Assembly (NCBI GenBank): GCA_015179025.1
Contig: WHUX01000077.1
Span: 124,001 to 188,000 of the forward strand
From: Terfezia claveryi
Lineage: Eukaryota > Ascomycota > Pezizomycetes > Pezizales > Pezizaceae
Length of the DNA: 64,000 nucleotides
Direction of reading: 5' to 3'
The notes beneath the pieces were generated by a model. The model had not been told where the DNA came from. It made no database searches and saw only the letters and a list, made by a program, of their open reading frames with translations. Of this stretch, positions 1 through 11,962 are shown one piece after another; position 1 is the stretch's first letter; each line of letters opens with the position of its first letter. A program made the translations under genes and the position numbers.

Positions 1-167
1 ATAAATACCTTGACACTCCCTCTACTGAGGACGACTATATTTCCAATAGCATCAATCCTCCTAACCACACCTACAATTGCAATATCTCTACCAATACTTT
101 AAGAACTTTCTACTTACTAGAAACCTGTACTTAGAATAAAATAGTTTCTCACAGAGCTATCAATTTT

Positions 168-1400
168 AAGCATGTCAACTACAAGTTCAACAAATATTAT
201 GGACAAGCCAAAGAACTTAGATACCATATCTTCTGTCCATACTTTGAAAGCATCTAGGATGAAGACAGTGAATATAACATAATCATAGAAGAAGAGTCCT
301 CAGACGATGAAACTCTATCTACTATACTAGAAGAGGTTTTTACAGGGTATAACCAAGTACCCAATATAAATAAGAACAAACCTTTAACAGTTCTTGGACT
401 AAGATATAGGCCTCCCTCTTCTGAAAATATATAACAAAATACCCTTGCTTCTGAAGAAGTGAAAGAAATTGCTATTGACCTAGCTTATAGTAATTGGCAA
501 TAATATAAGAGGATATACTGGTCCTTTTGTCAAGACTTTTACTTTCTTACTCATAGCAAATCCCACGCCATGAATAACCCCATGTTCACCATCAAGATAT
601 ATACAATCTACAACCATTGTAGATATGGCAGTATGAACTGTAACCTGTTAGCCTTAGTTCTTAAGAAGAAGAAGGAATTCCATAAGAGTCATATTGAGTA
701 GCTCTTAGCTGCAAATAACTCTCATAAGGAACTAGCAATAGTACAACAAATACCAGCATATCTACCTCCACAACTTATCAGCTGCCAAGAAGCTATCTAT
801 AAAATTAAGGAATAGGTAAAATGATGGAACAAGCTAATACGCCCAACTCTCTAATATAGCATTTAGTTCAGTAACCTTACCAAATAGATGAGTACTTGAC
901 AAATGGAACAGGAGATCAAAGATACTCCTATTGCTTCTCAACAACTATGGAATGTATCTTAATAGTCAGCTGCAACCGCTAGCAGTAGTAACATGACTCT
1001 CATCAACACCGCCGCCATTACTACTCATTCCTAAAAGTGAGTAGCTATTAATGAAGACCCTGAACCCTCCTTTATTCAAGATACCAAAACCCTTAGATAG
1101 CGTTGTAATTTCTATAAGTTTTTAGGATATAATGCTTCTACTTGTAAGGAGAAGAAATCTACTATCAATAACTTCAACCAAAGGATCGAACTGACCCTCA
1201 ACAAGCTCATTGAAGAGAAATATATTAGTGGCGGATGGGCAGATAATAAGGACTATTTCATTACCCATTAGCTAGATCAAGGTATAGGAATGAAAGCTGT
1301 ATACCAGATATATATGAGAGTATGTCCTATCTAAAAGAACTGTTATGATACCTTTATCAGCTGTAAGGATCATAGAAAAAAAGATAGATTTTTGTATGTC
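168..1400 (+). pseudogene. E1 gag-like reading frame with damaged zinc knuckle
   Basis: One frame (codon starts divisible by 3) gives a continuous but stop-riddled polypeptide. At 1101-1145 it reads CNFYKFLGYNASTC, which fits a CCHC zinc knuckle (C-x2-C-x4-H-x4-C) whose second Cys and His have both become Tyr; these are G-to-A and C-to-T type changes. A knuckle of this type belongs to the nucleocapsid part of gag and would bind RNA in the particle. The N-terminal part resembles no domain I can name. Calling it gag rests on the knuckle and on its position before integrase. Confidence 0.5.
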
Positions 1401-1439
1401 AAAAACTAACAAGTATAATAGAAATTAGTTTTGAAAGCT

Positions 1440-2770
1440 ACCTTTAATATTGAAAGTAAGAACTATCTTGAATTAGTTATTAAAGATATACATGAAGCAA
1501 CTACTCATAGTGGTATTAAAAAAATAATGAAATATCTTACTGACTGATATGATCACCAGTCCTTTGCAGAACTAACTAAGGATTATATTAGAAGTAGTAA
1601 TACTTGTCAATGAATAAAGTATTCCAACAATATGCTACTTGGACTCGTAAGCGCATTACATATGCCAAGAAGACTATGGACAGACATATTAATAGATTTT
1701 CTTAAGTTAGTACCTGTTTTTAGCAAGTATTCAATTTTGTACCTAAATATTCGTATTGAAAAAGATCATATTGTTTGTATTTCATAACTTTGGACAATTG
1801 TCAATAGATAATCAGGATTCAAGTTTCTTATTCCTGTCTTAAATAATTTCATAGCAGAACAATGTACTGCTACCTTTGATACTCATGTAGTCCCAACTAT
1901 AGGATATCCTTTTTATTTTATATTTGATCGAGACACTCTTTTTATATCATTACATTTTCAAAATTGGGCTAGGAATAAAGGAATCAAGTTGGAACCGTCC
2001 ACCATATATCATCTACGTGCAAATAGACAATTGGAAATTGTGAACAAAGAAATTCTACAAGTAGCAAGAGTCTATAAAATTGAAGGATTTGATTGGCTAC
2101 AGAAACTACTAGAGATATAGTTAAAACTCAACTCTAAGTATAATGCTACTAGCCAGAATAGCCTCTATTCTATACTGTTTGGATTTAATATACACCTTGG
2201 TGTATCGATACTTCTATACCCTAATAATGCATACATACCAGCAAATGAACATCATGAGGTAATGTCTAAAAATATTCATGATACTAAGAAGACTCAAGCA
2301 TCTCAAGTGAACAAATGACTACCCAATACAACTAAATTTTCAGTCGAACAACAAGTTATGCTTTCCTCAGAAAATATCAACATATCCAATATCTCACCTA
2401 AACTCAAACCAAGATGGCTAGGCTCATTTCCCATTATTTCTAGTAATTGGAAATGCAATAATTATAGCCTAAACCTGTCCAGCCAACTCAACCTACACCT
2501 CATATATAATACTTTTTATATCAGTAAACTCAAACCATATTATAAAAATGAGTCTACTTAGTTCCCTCATAGACAAATCCAAGAACCGGGACCAATTCAA
2601 GATGATTGTTATGAAGTTGAAAAGGTATGAGAATTTAGAACAGCTCCTCAAACTAAAGAAAGACAATGTAAGGTCAGATAGCTAGAATACTCTCCTAAAT
2701 ATAATTCTTAAGTAAATGCCAAAAATATTACTACCAAATTTCTCCAAGATTTCTAGATGACTGGAAGTTT
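1440..2770 (+). pseudogene. E1 integrase and C-terminal chromodomain
   Basis: The frame shows the HHCC start (IHEATTHSG, then a single remaining Cys in NTCQ), a core with FDRDTLFIS matching the D-R-D/G segment of gypsy integrases, and a segment related to the usual YHPQTDGQxE region, here YHLRANRQLE. Around 2607-2765 a chromodomain-like stretch begins YEVEKV, continues CKVR-stop-LEYSP and ends NAKNITTKFLQDF. The stop sits where chromodomains have Trp (TGG to TAG). Chromodomains steer integration to marked chromatin. The frame is dead: several stops, and the first core Asp is replaced by Asn. Confidence 0.7.
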
Positions 2771-3015
2771 GGGAAATACATTTAAGAGATAATGAACAAC
2801 TTGAGGAAAACAAGGACTATGAACTAGAGACGAAACTAGAGCTCTTATTTAACAAGAATAAGATTGAATTATGAGTCAAGAAACTACTAAGGATATTTAT
2901 ATTAATGCAAATGTATTAACAATAAATAAAATTTTAGGATGTATGGAAATCAATTTGGCAGAATAAAAGAAGTAAGGATAGGAAATCCTTCTATATAGAG
3001 AAGTATAATGGAGAA

Positions 3016-3652
3016 TGTTTCATTGCTTATATAATTGCTTATATAATTTTATATTTCCTATATTACTACTATATTATGTAACTAAGCCTCTCGGTCGAAG
3101 GACTAGCCTTCTACCATTTGCTACTTCTTTATAAGCATTCATAGTATATGGAATTTGCTATATAAACACACTCTTAGTATGGCCGCCTGACCTTTAGTTT
3201 TGAATATATAATTTACTACTATGCCCATATAACCTTTGTTCCAGCTATGTAACTTATTACTATGACCACATGACCTCTTTTCTATAGTATACCACCTTCT
3301 GATGTGCTACCTTTTATTGTATTTATTTTCTTAGTTATCAGATCTCAGAGGAGTATAAATAGGCACTAGATTCCCTCTAGAATCTATCAAAGAAAGAACA
3401 AGTAAGCAGTACATAGCAGCAAGCAAGCCTATATACCGATTATATCAAGATCATGTAGCTTAGATAGCACAAATCATATAAGATAGATTATACCAGTTAA
3501 TTACTATTCTCTTTAGGAATATCCCATATAGTAATCTCCTTACACTTCTAAGGTCATACTTTCGCAGAACTGAAATATATAAACATCTATACCTATGGAT
3601 ATAGATTGTATAAATAGTACCAAATGAATACTACCTAGTAGCATTCATTACA
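3016..3652 (+). repeat. E1 probable 3' LTR
   Basis: Begins TGTTTCATTG directly after a purine-rich stretch (AATGGAGAA) and ends ATTACA, followed at once by satellite sequence (GTCTTTGCTTGCTATATA). A TATA-like box (GTATAAATAG) lies near 3352. The boundaries are inferred, because no second LTR copy is in the window. A start at 3076 (TGTAAC) was considered, but no polypurine tract precedes it. Confidence 0.5.
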
Positions 3653-6532
3653 GTCTTTGCTTGCTATATAATATCCTTATCCTTAGTAGGTTTCTTATAC
3701 ATTCAGGAGTTTTTACTTAGTCTATAGGATATCTATCCTAAGTGAGTTTCATATATATTCAGCTATTTTTACTTAGTATATAGGATACTTGCCTTAAGTA
3801 AGTTTTTCATATATTTAGCTGTTTTTACTTGCTATATAGTATTCTGGCCTTGAGCGAGTTTCTCATATATTCAGCTGTTTTTATTTGGGATATAGGATAT
3901 CAGCCACCTAGTGAGTTTCTCATATCCAGCTATTTTTGCTTACTATATAGGGTCTATGCCCTAAGCTAGTTTCTCATGTATTTAGCTATTTTTACTTGGT
4001 ATATAGAATATCCATCTGCTAATGAGTTCTTTATATATTACCCTCAATTGTTATCTCCATCCACTAGCGAGTTTTTCATATATTCAACTGTTTTTACTTA
4101 CTATATAACATCCTAGCCCTAAGTGAATTTCTCGTATATTGAACTATTTTTGCTTGCTATATAGCATCTTTACCTCAAGCAGGTTTCTCATATATTTAAC
4201 TATTTTTACTTGCTATATAAAGTCTATGCCCTAAGCCCATTTCTAATATATTTAGCTGTTTTTGCTTGATATATAGGATGTCTATCTTAAGAAAGTTTTA
4301 TATATATTCAACTGTTTTTGCTTGGCATATTAGATGTTTACTTACTAGCAAGTTGTTCATATATTACTCTGAATTGGCTTCTCTACTAGCTATCGAGTTT
4401 CTCATAGAAGCAGCTATTTTTACTTACTATATAGGGTCTATACCCTAAGCTAGTTTCTCATATATTTAGCTATTTTCCTTAGTATATAGAATAGCAGCCA
4501 GCTAAAGAGTTTCTTATATATATAGCTGCTTTTGCTAGGTATATAGGATATCTAGTAGCTAGTAAGTTTCTTATATATTGAGCTATTTTTGCTTGCTATA
4601 TAGCATTCTCACCTTAAGCAAGTTTCTTATATATTTAGCTCCTTTTGCTTACTATATATCATCTTTACCCTATGTGAGTTTCTTATGTCTTTAGCTGTTT
4701 TTGCTTATAATATAGGATCCATGCCCTAAGCTAGTTTCTTATATATTCAGCTATTTTCACTTAGTATATAGGATGTCTACCTACTAGTGAGTTCTTCATA
4801 TATTACTCTGAATTATTATCTCTGCTTGCCAGTGAGGTTCTCATGTATTCAGCTATCTTTACTTAGTATATAGGATATTGGCCAGCTAGTGAGTTTCTTA
4901 CATATTCAGCTGTTTTTACTTACTATATAGTATCCTCACCCTAAGTAAATTTCTTATATATTTAGCTGTTTTTGCTTACCATATAGTATCCTTACCCTAA
5001 GGGAGTTTCTCATATATTTAGCTGTTTTTGCTTGCTATATAAAGTCTATACCCTAAGTCAGTTTCTCATATCTTTAGTACTTTTTGCTTTATATATAGAA
5101 TGTCTACCTGCCAGCGAGTTATTCATATATTACCTTGAATTGTCATCTCCACTAGCTACTGAGTTTCTTATGTATTTAGCTGTTTTTGATTAGTATATGA
5201 GATATCGGCCAGCTACTGAGTTGCTTATATATTCAGTAGTTTTTATTTACTATATAAGGTCTATGCCATAAGCCCATTTCTCATATATTAAGCTATTTTT
5301 GGTTAGTATATAGGATGTTTGCCTGCCAGTGAGTTCTTTATATATTCAGCTATTTTTGCTTAGTACATAAGATGTCCACCTGCTAGCGAGTTCTTCATAT
5401 ATTACTCTAAATTGTCATCTCTACCTACTACTGAGTTTCTCATATATTTAACTGTTTTCGTTCACTATATCAGATGTCAGCTAGCTAGCATGGTCTCATA
5501 TATTTAGCTATTTTTGCTTGCTATATAATATCCATACCCTGAGTGAGGTTTTAATATATTCAGCTGTTTTTGCTTAGTATATAGAATGTCCACCCTCTAG
5601 TGAGTTCTTTATACATTACCCTGAATTAACAACTCTACCAGTAACTGCATTTCCTATATATTTAAGTATTTTTACTTAGTATATAGAATATCAGCCAGCT
5701 ACTAAATTTGTTATATATTTAGCAGTTTTTGTTTAGTATATAAATTGTCAGCTAGCTAGCATGTTCTCATATATTCAGCTATTTTTACTTAGTATATAGG
5801 ATCTTCGCCCTAAGTGGGTTTCTTATATATTTAGCTATTTTTCCTTGGTATATGGAATAGCATTTAGCTAGTGAGTTTCTTATATATTCAGCTGCTTTTG
5901 CCTAGTATATAGGATATCTAGCAGCTAGTGAGTTTCTCATATATTGAGCTGTTTTTGTTTACTATATAGTATCCTTACCTTAAACAGGTTTCTCATATAT
6001 TTAGCTGTTTTTGCTTAGTATATAGAGTGTCTGCCTGCTAGCAAGTTTTTTATATATTCAACTGGTTTTGATTACTATATAGGATCTATACCCTAAGCTA
6101 GTTTCTCATATATTCAAGTATTTTTCCTTGGTATATAAGATAGCAGCTAGCTAGCGAGTTTCTTATATATTCAACTATTTTTGCCTGGTATAAAGGATAT
6201 CTGGCAGCCAACAAGTTTCTTATATATTTAGCTATTTTTCCTTAGTAGATTAGATATATACATGCCAGCAAGTTCTGCATATATTACTCTGAATTGACAT
6301 CTCTACCAGCTACTGAGTTTCTTATATGTTCAGCTGTTTTTGCTTGCTATGTAGCATCCTTGCCCTAAGCAAGTTTTAAATATATTCAGCTGTTTTTACT
6401 TACTACATAGGGTCTGTACCCTAGCCCATTTCTTATATATTCAGCTGTTTTCACTTAGTATATAAGATATTCACATACCAGCAAGTTCTTTATATATTAC
6501 CCAGAATTGTCATCTCTGCCTACTAGCAAGTG
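3653..6532 (+). repeat. Satellite array, left block (about 56-bp units)
   Basis: Direct tandem repeats with unit core CAGCTGTTTTTGCTT, followed by CTATATAG-ATCCTCGCCCTAAGC and GAGTTTCTCATATATT. Three unit types alternate irregularly: type A (about 56 bp, ends CCCTAAGC), type C (about 57 bp, ends GCCAGCTAGC) and a shorter type B (about 45 bp) carrying ATTACCCTGAATTG in place of the CAGCTG core. Divergence between units is mostly transitions. The block ends at GCAAG (6528-6532), the left TSD of element E3, and continues at 46338. Short open frames inside are accidental. Confidence 0.9.
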
Positions 6533-6701
6533 TAATGAGGACTACAAAGGATAAGGTAACTAAGGGGTATGCTAGAGCAGTAGCAAAGGAGAATTGTACA
6601 TATAAAAGCACTATATATATGATTAGGAGAAAGGCTAGGGGCAAGGCAAAGGCAGGGCTAGGGAAACATACATGTAGGAATGCTATATGTGTGACTAGGA
6701 G
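6533..6701 (-). repeat. E3 3' LTR, first piece
   Basis: Starts TGTAATGAGG and matches the start of the E3 right-hand LTR (45766 onward), including the shared segments AAGGGGTATGC and AAAGGCTAGGGGCAAGG. It is interrupted at 6702 by solo LTR S6. The apparent ORF here is only LTR sequence. Confidence 0.85.
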
Positions 6702-7961
6702 TGTTGAAAATAATCATTTCCTTTCAATATAGTTAAGTATTTCTATACAATACATTATTCTTTCTTATGATTACTTCCACATTATACTGATACCCAATAT
6801 GGACTCTTTCTACTTGATTAAGAACTTCTGTATTATTTTTTTTACATATGTTCACATGTTGTTCATATATTCCTATTATCTTTACTTACTTTCCTAACTT
6901 AGTATCTATTATTGTTGCATAATGCTACTTTACTACTTAAGGTTACTGCTTACTTATCTCAGTTGTTATGACTTAACGATCATCTCTTCTATAACTTTTT
7001 GTTATATTCGTTGACTCATATTACTGTCTCAGTCATACACCTCTATATATTTGTTTATTCATAAATGTATGATATACTATTCTTAGGTTATGTAACTTAA
7101 ACTTTCTTACTAGATCTTTACCCTCAACTTGTACTATTATATATAAGCTTTTCTACTTCTGTATCTAGTTTTATTTACTTCTCAATTAGACTCAATAAGA
7201 CTGTCTACTCTCAATATGGTTCTACTATCAGCTCCCTTATACTTCTGCTCGCTCGTACTTTCTGTTATAGGCAGGCTGTAACTACGAATATACAAGTCGG
7301 CGAAAGGGATTATCAGTATCAAATGCAAGTATAAATATAGTAACAACTCGGGTGTAGAGTGGACTCGATAAGAGTAAAGCTATATGAGACTTAGAACACT
7401 GCTTGGGTCTTATTGTATTGTCTATGTAAAAGCGGTAGCTTATATAAAAGTGCTGATCTGATAAGTTGTTTATCAGATCTGACAACACTTCCTATAATGG
7501 CTTAGTAGTACTGACGTCAGGTAGTTGCCTAGAACAGGAAGACGCTTCCTATTTAGGAACTCTGCAGTCTGACATACATTAATTAGGTAGCCTGAACTAC
7601 AACGCATCGTAGTCAGGCTAACATTTATGAGCTGAACTTGAACACAACGAATAGCAATACATGAATAACAAACATAAGAACTTAATAGATATTTATAGAA
7701 GAGAGTACATGTATGAGAACACATTCAGAGGTCACACACTTCCTTACTCCAATACCCGTCCATCCTGAACATATTACCTGCAGCTGTATGGTTGATCAGG
7801 CCATAATAGTTAGCAGCCATAATTAGGTATTGGGATATTCCCAGTTGTGGGTAGGCCTCTTACCTGAGCCATAACACTTTCTACTTAATAGCACTACTAT
7901 CTACCGCTACTACTTCCTTAATTACTACCACGATACCTCTACTTATAGTAACCTTTTAATA
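6702..7961. mobile_element. S6: solo LTR of a separate family, itself interrupted
   Basis: Begins TGTTGAAA and ends TTTTAATA, which form an inverted pair if one G-to-A change is allowed. It is flanked by AGGAG (6697-6701) and AGGGA (7962-7966); the E3 partner LTR has AGGGG at this place, so both copies look like transition-mutated TSDs. Removing the nested LTR at 7263-7876 and its TSD leaves about 641 bp, typical for an LTR. No coding sequence is seen, and no partner of this family is in the window. Confidence 0.6.
7263..7876 (-). mobile_element. Solo LTR of the E4 family inside S6
   Basis: Reverse complement of the E4 LTR (17057-17667): it begins TGTTATAGGCAGGCTGTAAC and ends CTGAGCCATAACA. 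Length is 614 bp against 611-612 bp for the E4 LTRs. It is flanked by identical 5-bp duplications CTTTC (7258-7262 and 7877-7881). This is the expected product of recombination between the two LTRs of a full copy. Confidence 0.9.
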
Positions 7962-7966
7962 AGGGA

Positions 7967-8296
7967 AAGGCTGGAACAGGGGACAAGGACAAGGGGTAAG
8001 AGACATATAGAAGAAGTTGCCTCGTATATAAGAAGGAGGCAGCTATTACTGCAGAGTTGTTTATAGGACAAGTGGGGTGTATAGAGGAGGTATACTAGTA
8101 CAAGGGAAGTAAGGTTCTATATTAGATATACAAGATGTTAGATAGGGATCGAATGATAATATAAGGGACAGAAGCTATATATATATATAATTCTGGGCTA
8201 GGGCAATAGAAGGAATAAGCTTCCTAAGGTCTCTATCTCAGAAGCTAAAGAAAGTAGTAATAACCTATTACCTATGATCATAGGTGATGACAAAGG
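7967..8296 (-). repeat. E3 3' LTR, second piece
   Basis: Aligns with 45953-46265 of the E3 right-hand LTR: shared TATACAAGA-GTTAGATAG block, TATA-like run (8179-8194), GGAATAAGCTTC and the ATCACC/GGTGAT hairpin. The final AAAGG (8292-8296) is the left TSD of E2. Confidence 0.85.
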
Positions 8297-9021
8297 TATC
8301 ACAACCATGTTCTTAGTCTTAATTTGTCACTCGAACAGGCTTGTTCAGGTGTCATGCTGTTTTGACACTCAAATAGGCTTGTTCGGGTGTCATTGATGGG
8401 TTATTGTTATTATTGCCCTGGGCATCACCTGCGATGCAGGTGATGGGTTATTGATATTGTTACCCTCGGAATCACCTACGACGCAGGTAATAGGTTATTG
8501 ACATTGTTGCCCTTAGCATCACCTACAATGCAAGTGATGGGTTATTGACATTGTTGCCTTTGTCATCACCTGCGATCACAGGTGATGGGTTATCATTACC
8601 TTGCTTGGCTTTGGAGATAGGGGATCTTGGGAAGCTTATTCCTTCCGTTGCCCTGACCCTGAATTATATATATATAGCCCCTGTCCCTCGTACTGTCATT
8701 GAATCCCTATCTAATGTCTTGTATCCTAATATAGACCTTGCCTCTCTCCGTGAAGGTGTACTCCCTTGTACACTCCTCTTGTCTTGCCTCATCTGGTGAA
8801 CAACTCTGCAGCACAGCTGCCTCCCCTGACCCTAATACATGCAGCAACTGCCTCCAAGTGTCTCGTGCCCCTTAACCACTGTCTCTCTTGCCTCTCACCC
8901 TTGCCTCCCACCTCAGCCTTCCACTAGTCGCACACGTAGCGTTCCTACGTGAGTGTCACCCTAGCCTTGCCCTTGCCCTGGCATACCCCTTGGTTGCCTT
9001 GTCCCCAGAGCCGTCATTACA
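8297..9021 (+). repeat. E2 5' LTR (725 bp)
   Basis: Starts TATCACAACC (TG of the canonical TGTCACAACC mutated to TA) and ends TCATTACA. It contains two copies of a 28-bp palindrome (half site CGAACAGGCTTGTTCG) and four copies of a roughly 48-bp unit carrying the palindrome ATCACCTGCGATGCAGGTGA. A TATATATATA run near 8666-8677 is the likely TATA element, with a transcribed region after it. Confidence 0.92.
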
Positions 9022-9057
9022 CTACGTTGGATCTTCTCGACCAACTGGTATGCTGTT

Positions 9058-10236
9058 ATGTCTGGAACCCCTCCACCTGCTGTCAGGTTTCAGACCTGGA
9101 GGAGCTCCCCCATTCCCTTAGGCTTGAACGAGTTGAATGCCTACCATCGAGAAATCATCGACATCTTTGAGGCCATGGATGCCATCGGGGCCAAAGTTGA
9201 CAACAGCCTGGCCGTGCGTGAACAAAAACTGACATCCGCTGACCAACAGATCACGGTCCTCCAGACCAATCTCAACTATGTGAACCTTGCCCTAGCCACC
9301 GAACGGACCATGGTACAAAACCTCAGCTATGCCCTAGCAAACCTGGCAATACCAACCACAACAGCAGCCAGTAACAACAAGACTGAAAGCATCCCGACTC
9401 CTCCCAGGTTTAATGGGGATCGGGTTCACCTACAAGCCTGGAAAAATGCTGTCAATCTCAAGCTGAACGGGGATTCTGCCAGGTTCCCATCGGAACAACA
9501 TCAACTGGCATATGTTTTCGCCTTACTAGAGGGGAAAGTTTATGACTAGATCCAGCTATATGTCCTGGAAACCAGGATCAAACTTGATGATATCTCGGCC
9601 CTTTTCACAATCCTGAATAGGGGGTTTAGGGATCCCGATGCCATTTGCACTGCCAGTAGGGCCCTCCGAGCCCTCAAGCAGAAAAACACTGATCTGTCCA
9701 CTTATGTGGTAGAATTCTCAAGACTAGCGGCAGAGATTCGATGGAATGACCAGTCCAAACTGGATCAATTCCAGGAAGGGCTAAATGACAAAATCCAGCA
9801 GGCCATGGTCAGCCTCCCGGAGGCCAAAACCATTGACGAATTGATAGACCAGGCTTCCCAAGTGGAACAGCAGATGTCGTAGCTCTGCAACTGCCCCACA
9901 TTCAGGCCAGCACCTCATCTCCCACAACCCCAGCCTTAGCAACACTATGCTACTAAAATAGCTCAGGCCCCTACCCCCGCTAATAAACTAGCACATCCAT
10001 CATTGGTAGCAGGAGGACCCACCCCTATGGACCTATCATCAGGAAGGCCTCGACTAACCTAAGAGGAAAGGAACCGCCGCCGCACTAATGGGTTGTGCAT
10101 TGCATGTGGAAAAGGGGACCACTTTATTGCGGCATGTCCCTTCCGAAAAAACCGCGCCCTAGCCGCTCATGTCATCTCGGAAGCCAGGATCGCAGAGATT
10201 GGGGAAGAGTCAGGAAAAGGGGAGTCCCTTGCCTAG
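9058..10236 (+). pseudogene. E2 gag (capsid and CCHC nucleocapsid)
   Basis: Gag would form the cytoplasmic particle that packages the element RNA. From ATG at 9058 one frame runs to TAG at 10234-10236, with premature stops at 9547 (TAG), 9880 (TAG), 9937 (TAG) and 10060 (TAA), all readable as mutated Gln codons. It contains a Retrotrans_gag-type region (PRFNGDRVHLQAWKN, then ALKQKNTDLSTYVVEF) and a perfect zinc knuckle CIACGKGDHFIAAC at about residues 347-360. The frame ends ESLA-stop. E3 ends gag with the same four residues, so this stop is probably the natural one. Confidence 0.9.
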
Positions 10237-11354
10237 TTACTGACACTAGCAAAGGACCTGCCCTAGGTCATTTATCTTTATCTGTGTTTTCTTTGCCTAT
10301 ATCTATGTCTGTTGATGAGTCTCGCCTGTTTGTCGAGCACTTCGTTGTACCTATAACTGTCAAATTCAATAGTAAAACAGTGGTCACATCAGCTCTCATA
10401 GATTATGGTACTTCAGGAATTGCCTTCATTGATCAGGCCTTCATCAGTAAGAATTCCATCCCAACTTCCAAGCTCAATACCCCTCACCTCCTCGATGTTA
10501 TTGATGGCTGTCCTATCTCCTCCGGGGCTATCACCGACCTTGCTTGTTTACCCAGTGCCATTGGAGATCATTCCGAGAGTCTCCCGATGTTCGTGACCAA
10601 GCTAAAATACCCTATTGTTCTGGGGATCCCATGGCTCCGAATGCATGATGTCTCTATCAATTTTGGCTCCTATACCTTGAATTTCAATAGTAGGTATTGC
10701 AAGAGACACTGTAGTGCCCCGCAGGCTGCCGTTAGGGGGTTATGTGCTTTACCTCCTATAGTAGAGAACCGCGCCTAAGTAGTATACCAGACCGCATTTG
10801 TCAACATTGGCAAATCCCCTGCTCCTACTCCTGTTCCCCCTATTCTCCCTGATCCCCTAGTCCCTCTGGCTTCTACTAAACCCCTGAATGTCAGCTTCAT
10901 TGGAGCTGGGGCCTTTGCTTACCTTTCCAAATGACACAAACTAAAGGCCCATACCCTGTCAATCTGCGAAATTAACCTAGAGATTAATAAGATGAGACCT
11001 AAGGAGGAGTGGAAATCAATGGTCGCGGATGAATACTATGAATTTATCGACCTCTTCTCGGAAAAAGCTGCAGAAAAGCTTGCTCCCCATCGACCATACG
11101 ACCATACAATCCTGTTGATCGAAGGAAAAACTCCCCCTTACGGCTCTCTCTATAGAATGTCCTGAGTGGAATTGGAGGCCCTGAAGAAGTACTTGGAAGA
11201 GAATTTGAATAAAAGCTTCATCCGGCACAGCTCTTCTCCAGCAGGTGCCCCTGTGCTGTTTGTCAAGAAATCAGATAGCTCCCTTCAATTGTGCGTAGAC
11301 TATTATGGCTTGAATGAAATAATAGTGAAGAACAGGTACCCCTTACCCCTGATC
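10237..11354 (+). pseudogene. E2 pol, protease and first part of reverse transcriptase
   Basis: Pol lies in the -1 frame relative to gag; the open pol frame already starts at 10095 and overlaps the gag end. The protease shows ALIDYGTSG (canonical D-S/T-G changed to D-Y-G) and the later VLGIPWL flap-like motif. The RT start follows with [28 protein letters not shown] and NRYPLPLI. Stops are at 10776 (TAA), in the linker, and before VELEALKK. The frame is cut at 11354 by the solo LTR and resumes at 12716. Confidence 0.88.
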
Positions 11355-11521
11355 TATAACGAAGGCTCCGGGGGACAAGGCGACCAAGGGGTACGCCGGG
11401 GAAGTGGTAAGGGGCAATCGCACACATAGGAGCGCTACGTGTGTGATCGGGGGAAAGGCTAGGGTAAGACACACGTAGGAACGCTACGTGTGTGACCAGG
11501 GGAAGAATGAGACGGGGGTAA

Positions 11522-11573
11522 GGGCAAGAGGCAAGAGGCAAGAGGCAAGAGGCAAGAGGCAAGAGGCAAGAGA
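11522..11573 (+). repeat. GCAAGAG heptamer microsatellite
   Basis: About seven copies of GCAAGAG inside the antisense solo LTR. A shorter two-copy version lies at the same place in the E3 LTR (near 45959), so the LTR of 11355-12715 has expanded it. Confidence 0.85.
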
Positions 11574-11962
11574 TACGAGACACGCGGAGGCAGTTGCCGT
11601 GTGTGTCAAGGGAGGCAGCTGTACTGCAGAGTTGTTTGTTCGAGACAAGGATGTGCACAAGGGAGGTGCACAAGCGCTATGAAGGCACTTCGTTCCTAAC
11701 GGAAGAATATGCACAGAAGGACCGGGTGAGAGCTTCAATAGTATTGCTAACTTAGAAAAGAAGAAAAGATAGAGAGATCACAAAAGTAGAATTGTACATC
11801 ACAAAATCGCTGTTCTTCTCGCCTCCCTCGAGTTCTTCCATAAAAATACCATAACGACCGTATTCTTCTGCTTTCCGTCACAATAACATCATTATCAACC
11901 AGCAAGACTAACTTTTGCGTAATTCTGCCTCGAACTAACCGTCATACTGACACCCATCTCTC

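Larger units (their letters stand above)
1..3652 (+). mobile_element. E1: decayed Ty3/gypsy chromovirus, 5' part outside the window
   Basis: A plus-strand retrotransposon remnant enters from the left edge. It holds a gag-like frame (168-1400), an integrase (1440-2330), a chromodomain (2600-2770) and a probable 3' LTR (3016-3652). No reverse transcriptase or RNase H lies between gag and integrase, so an internal deletion is inferred. Many TAG, TAA and TGA codons interrupt all frames. The base after the LTR is already satellite sequence, which suggests E1 inserted into the same satellite as E3. The 5' LTR is not in the window, so no TSD can be tested. Confidence 0.75.

Noticed and set aside
3016..3652. 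E1 LTR starting at 3076 (TGTAAC)
   Set aside because: No polypurine tract lies before it, while the start at 3016 has one; the question stays open without the second LTR.
6535..6732. 65-codon basic ORF as a gene
   Set aside because: It is the outer part of the E3 LTR running into S6; the same DNA is non-coding at 45766-46337.
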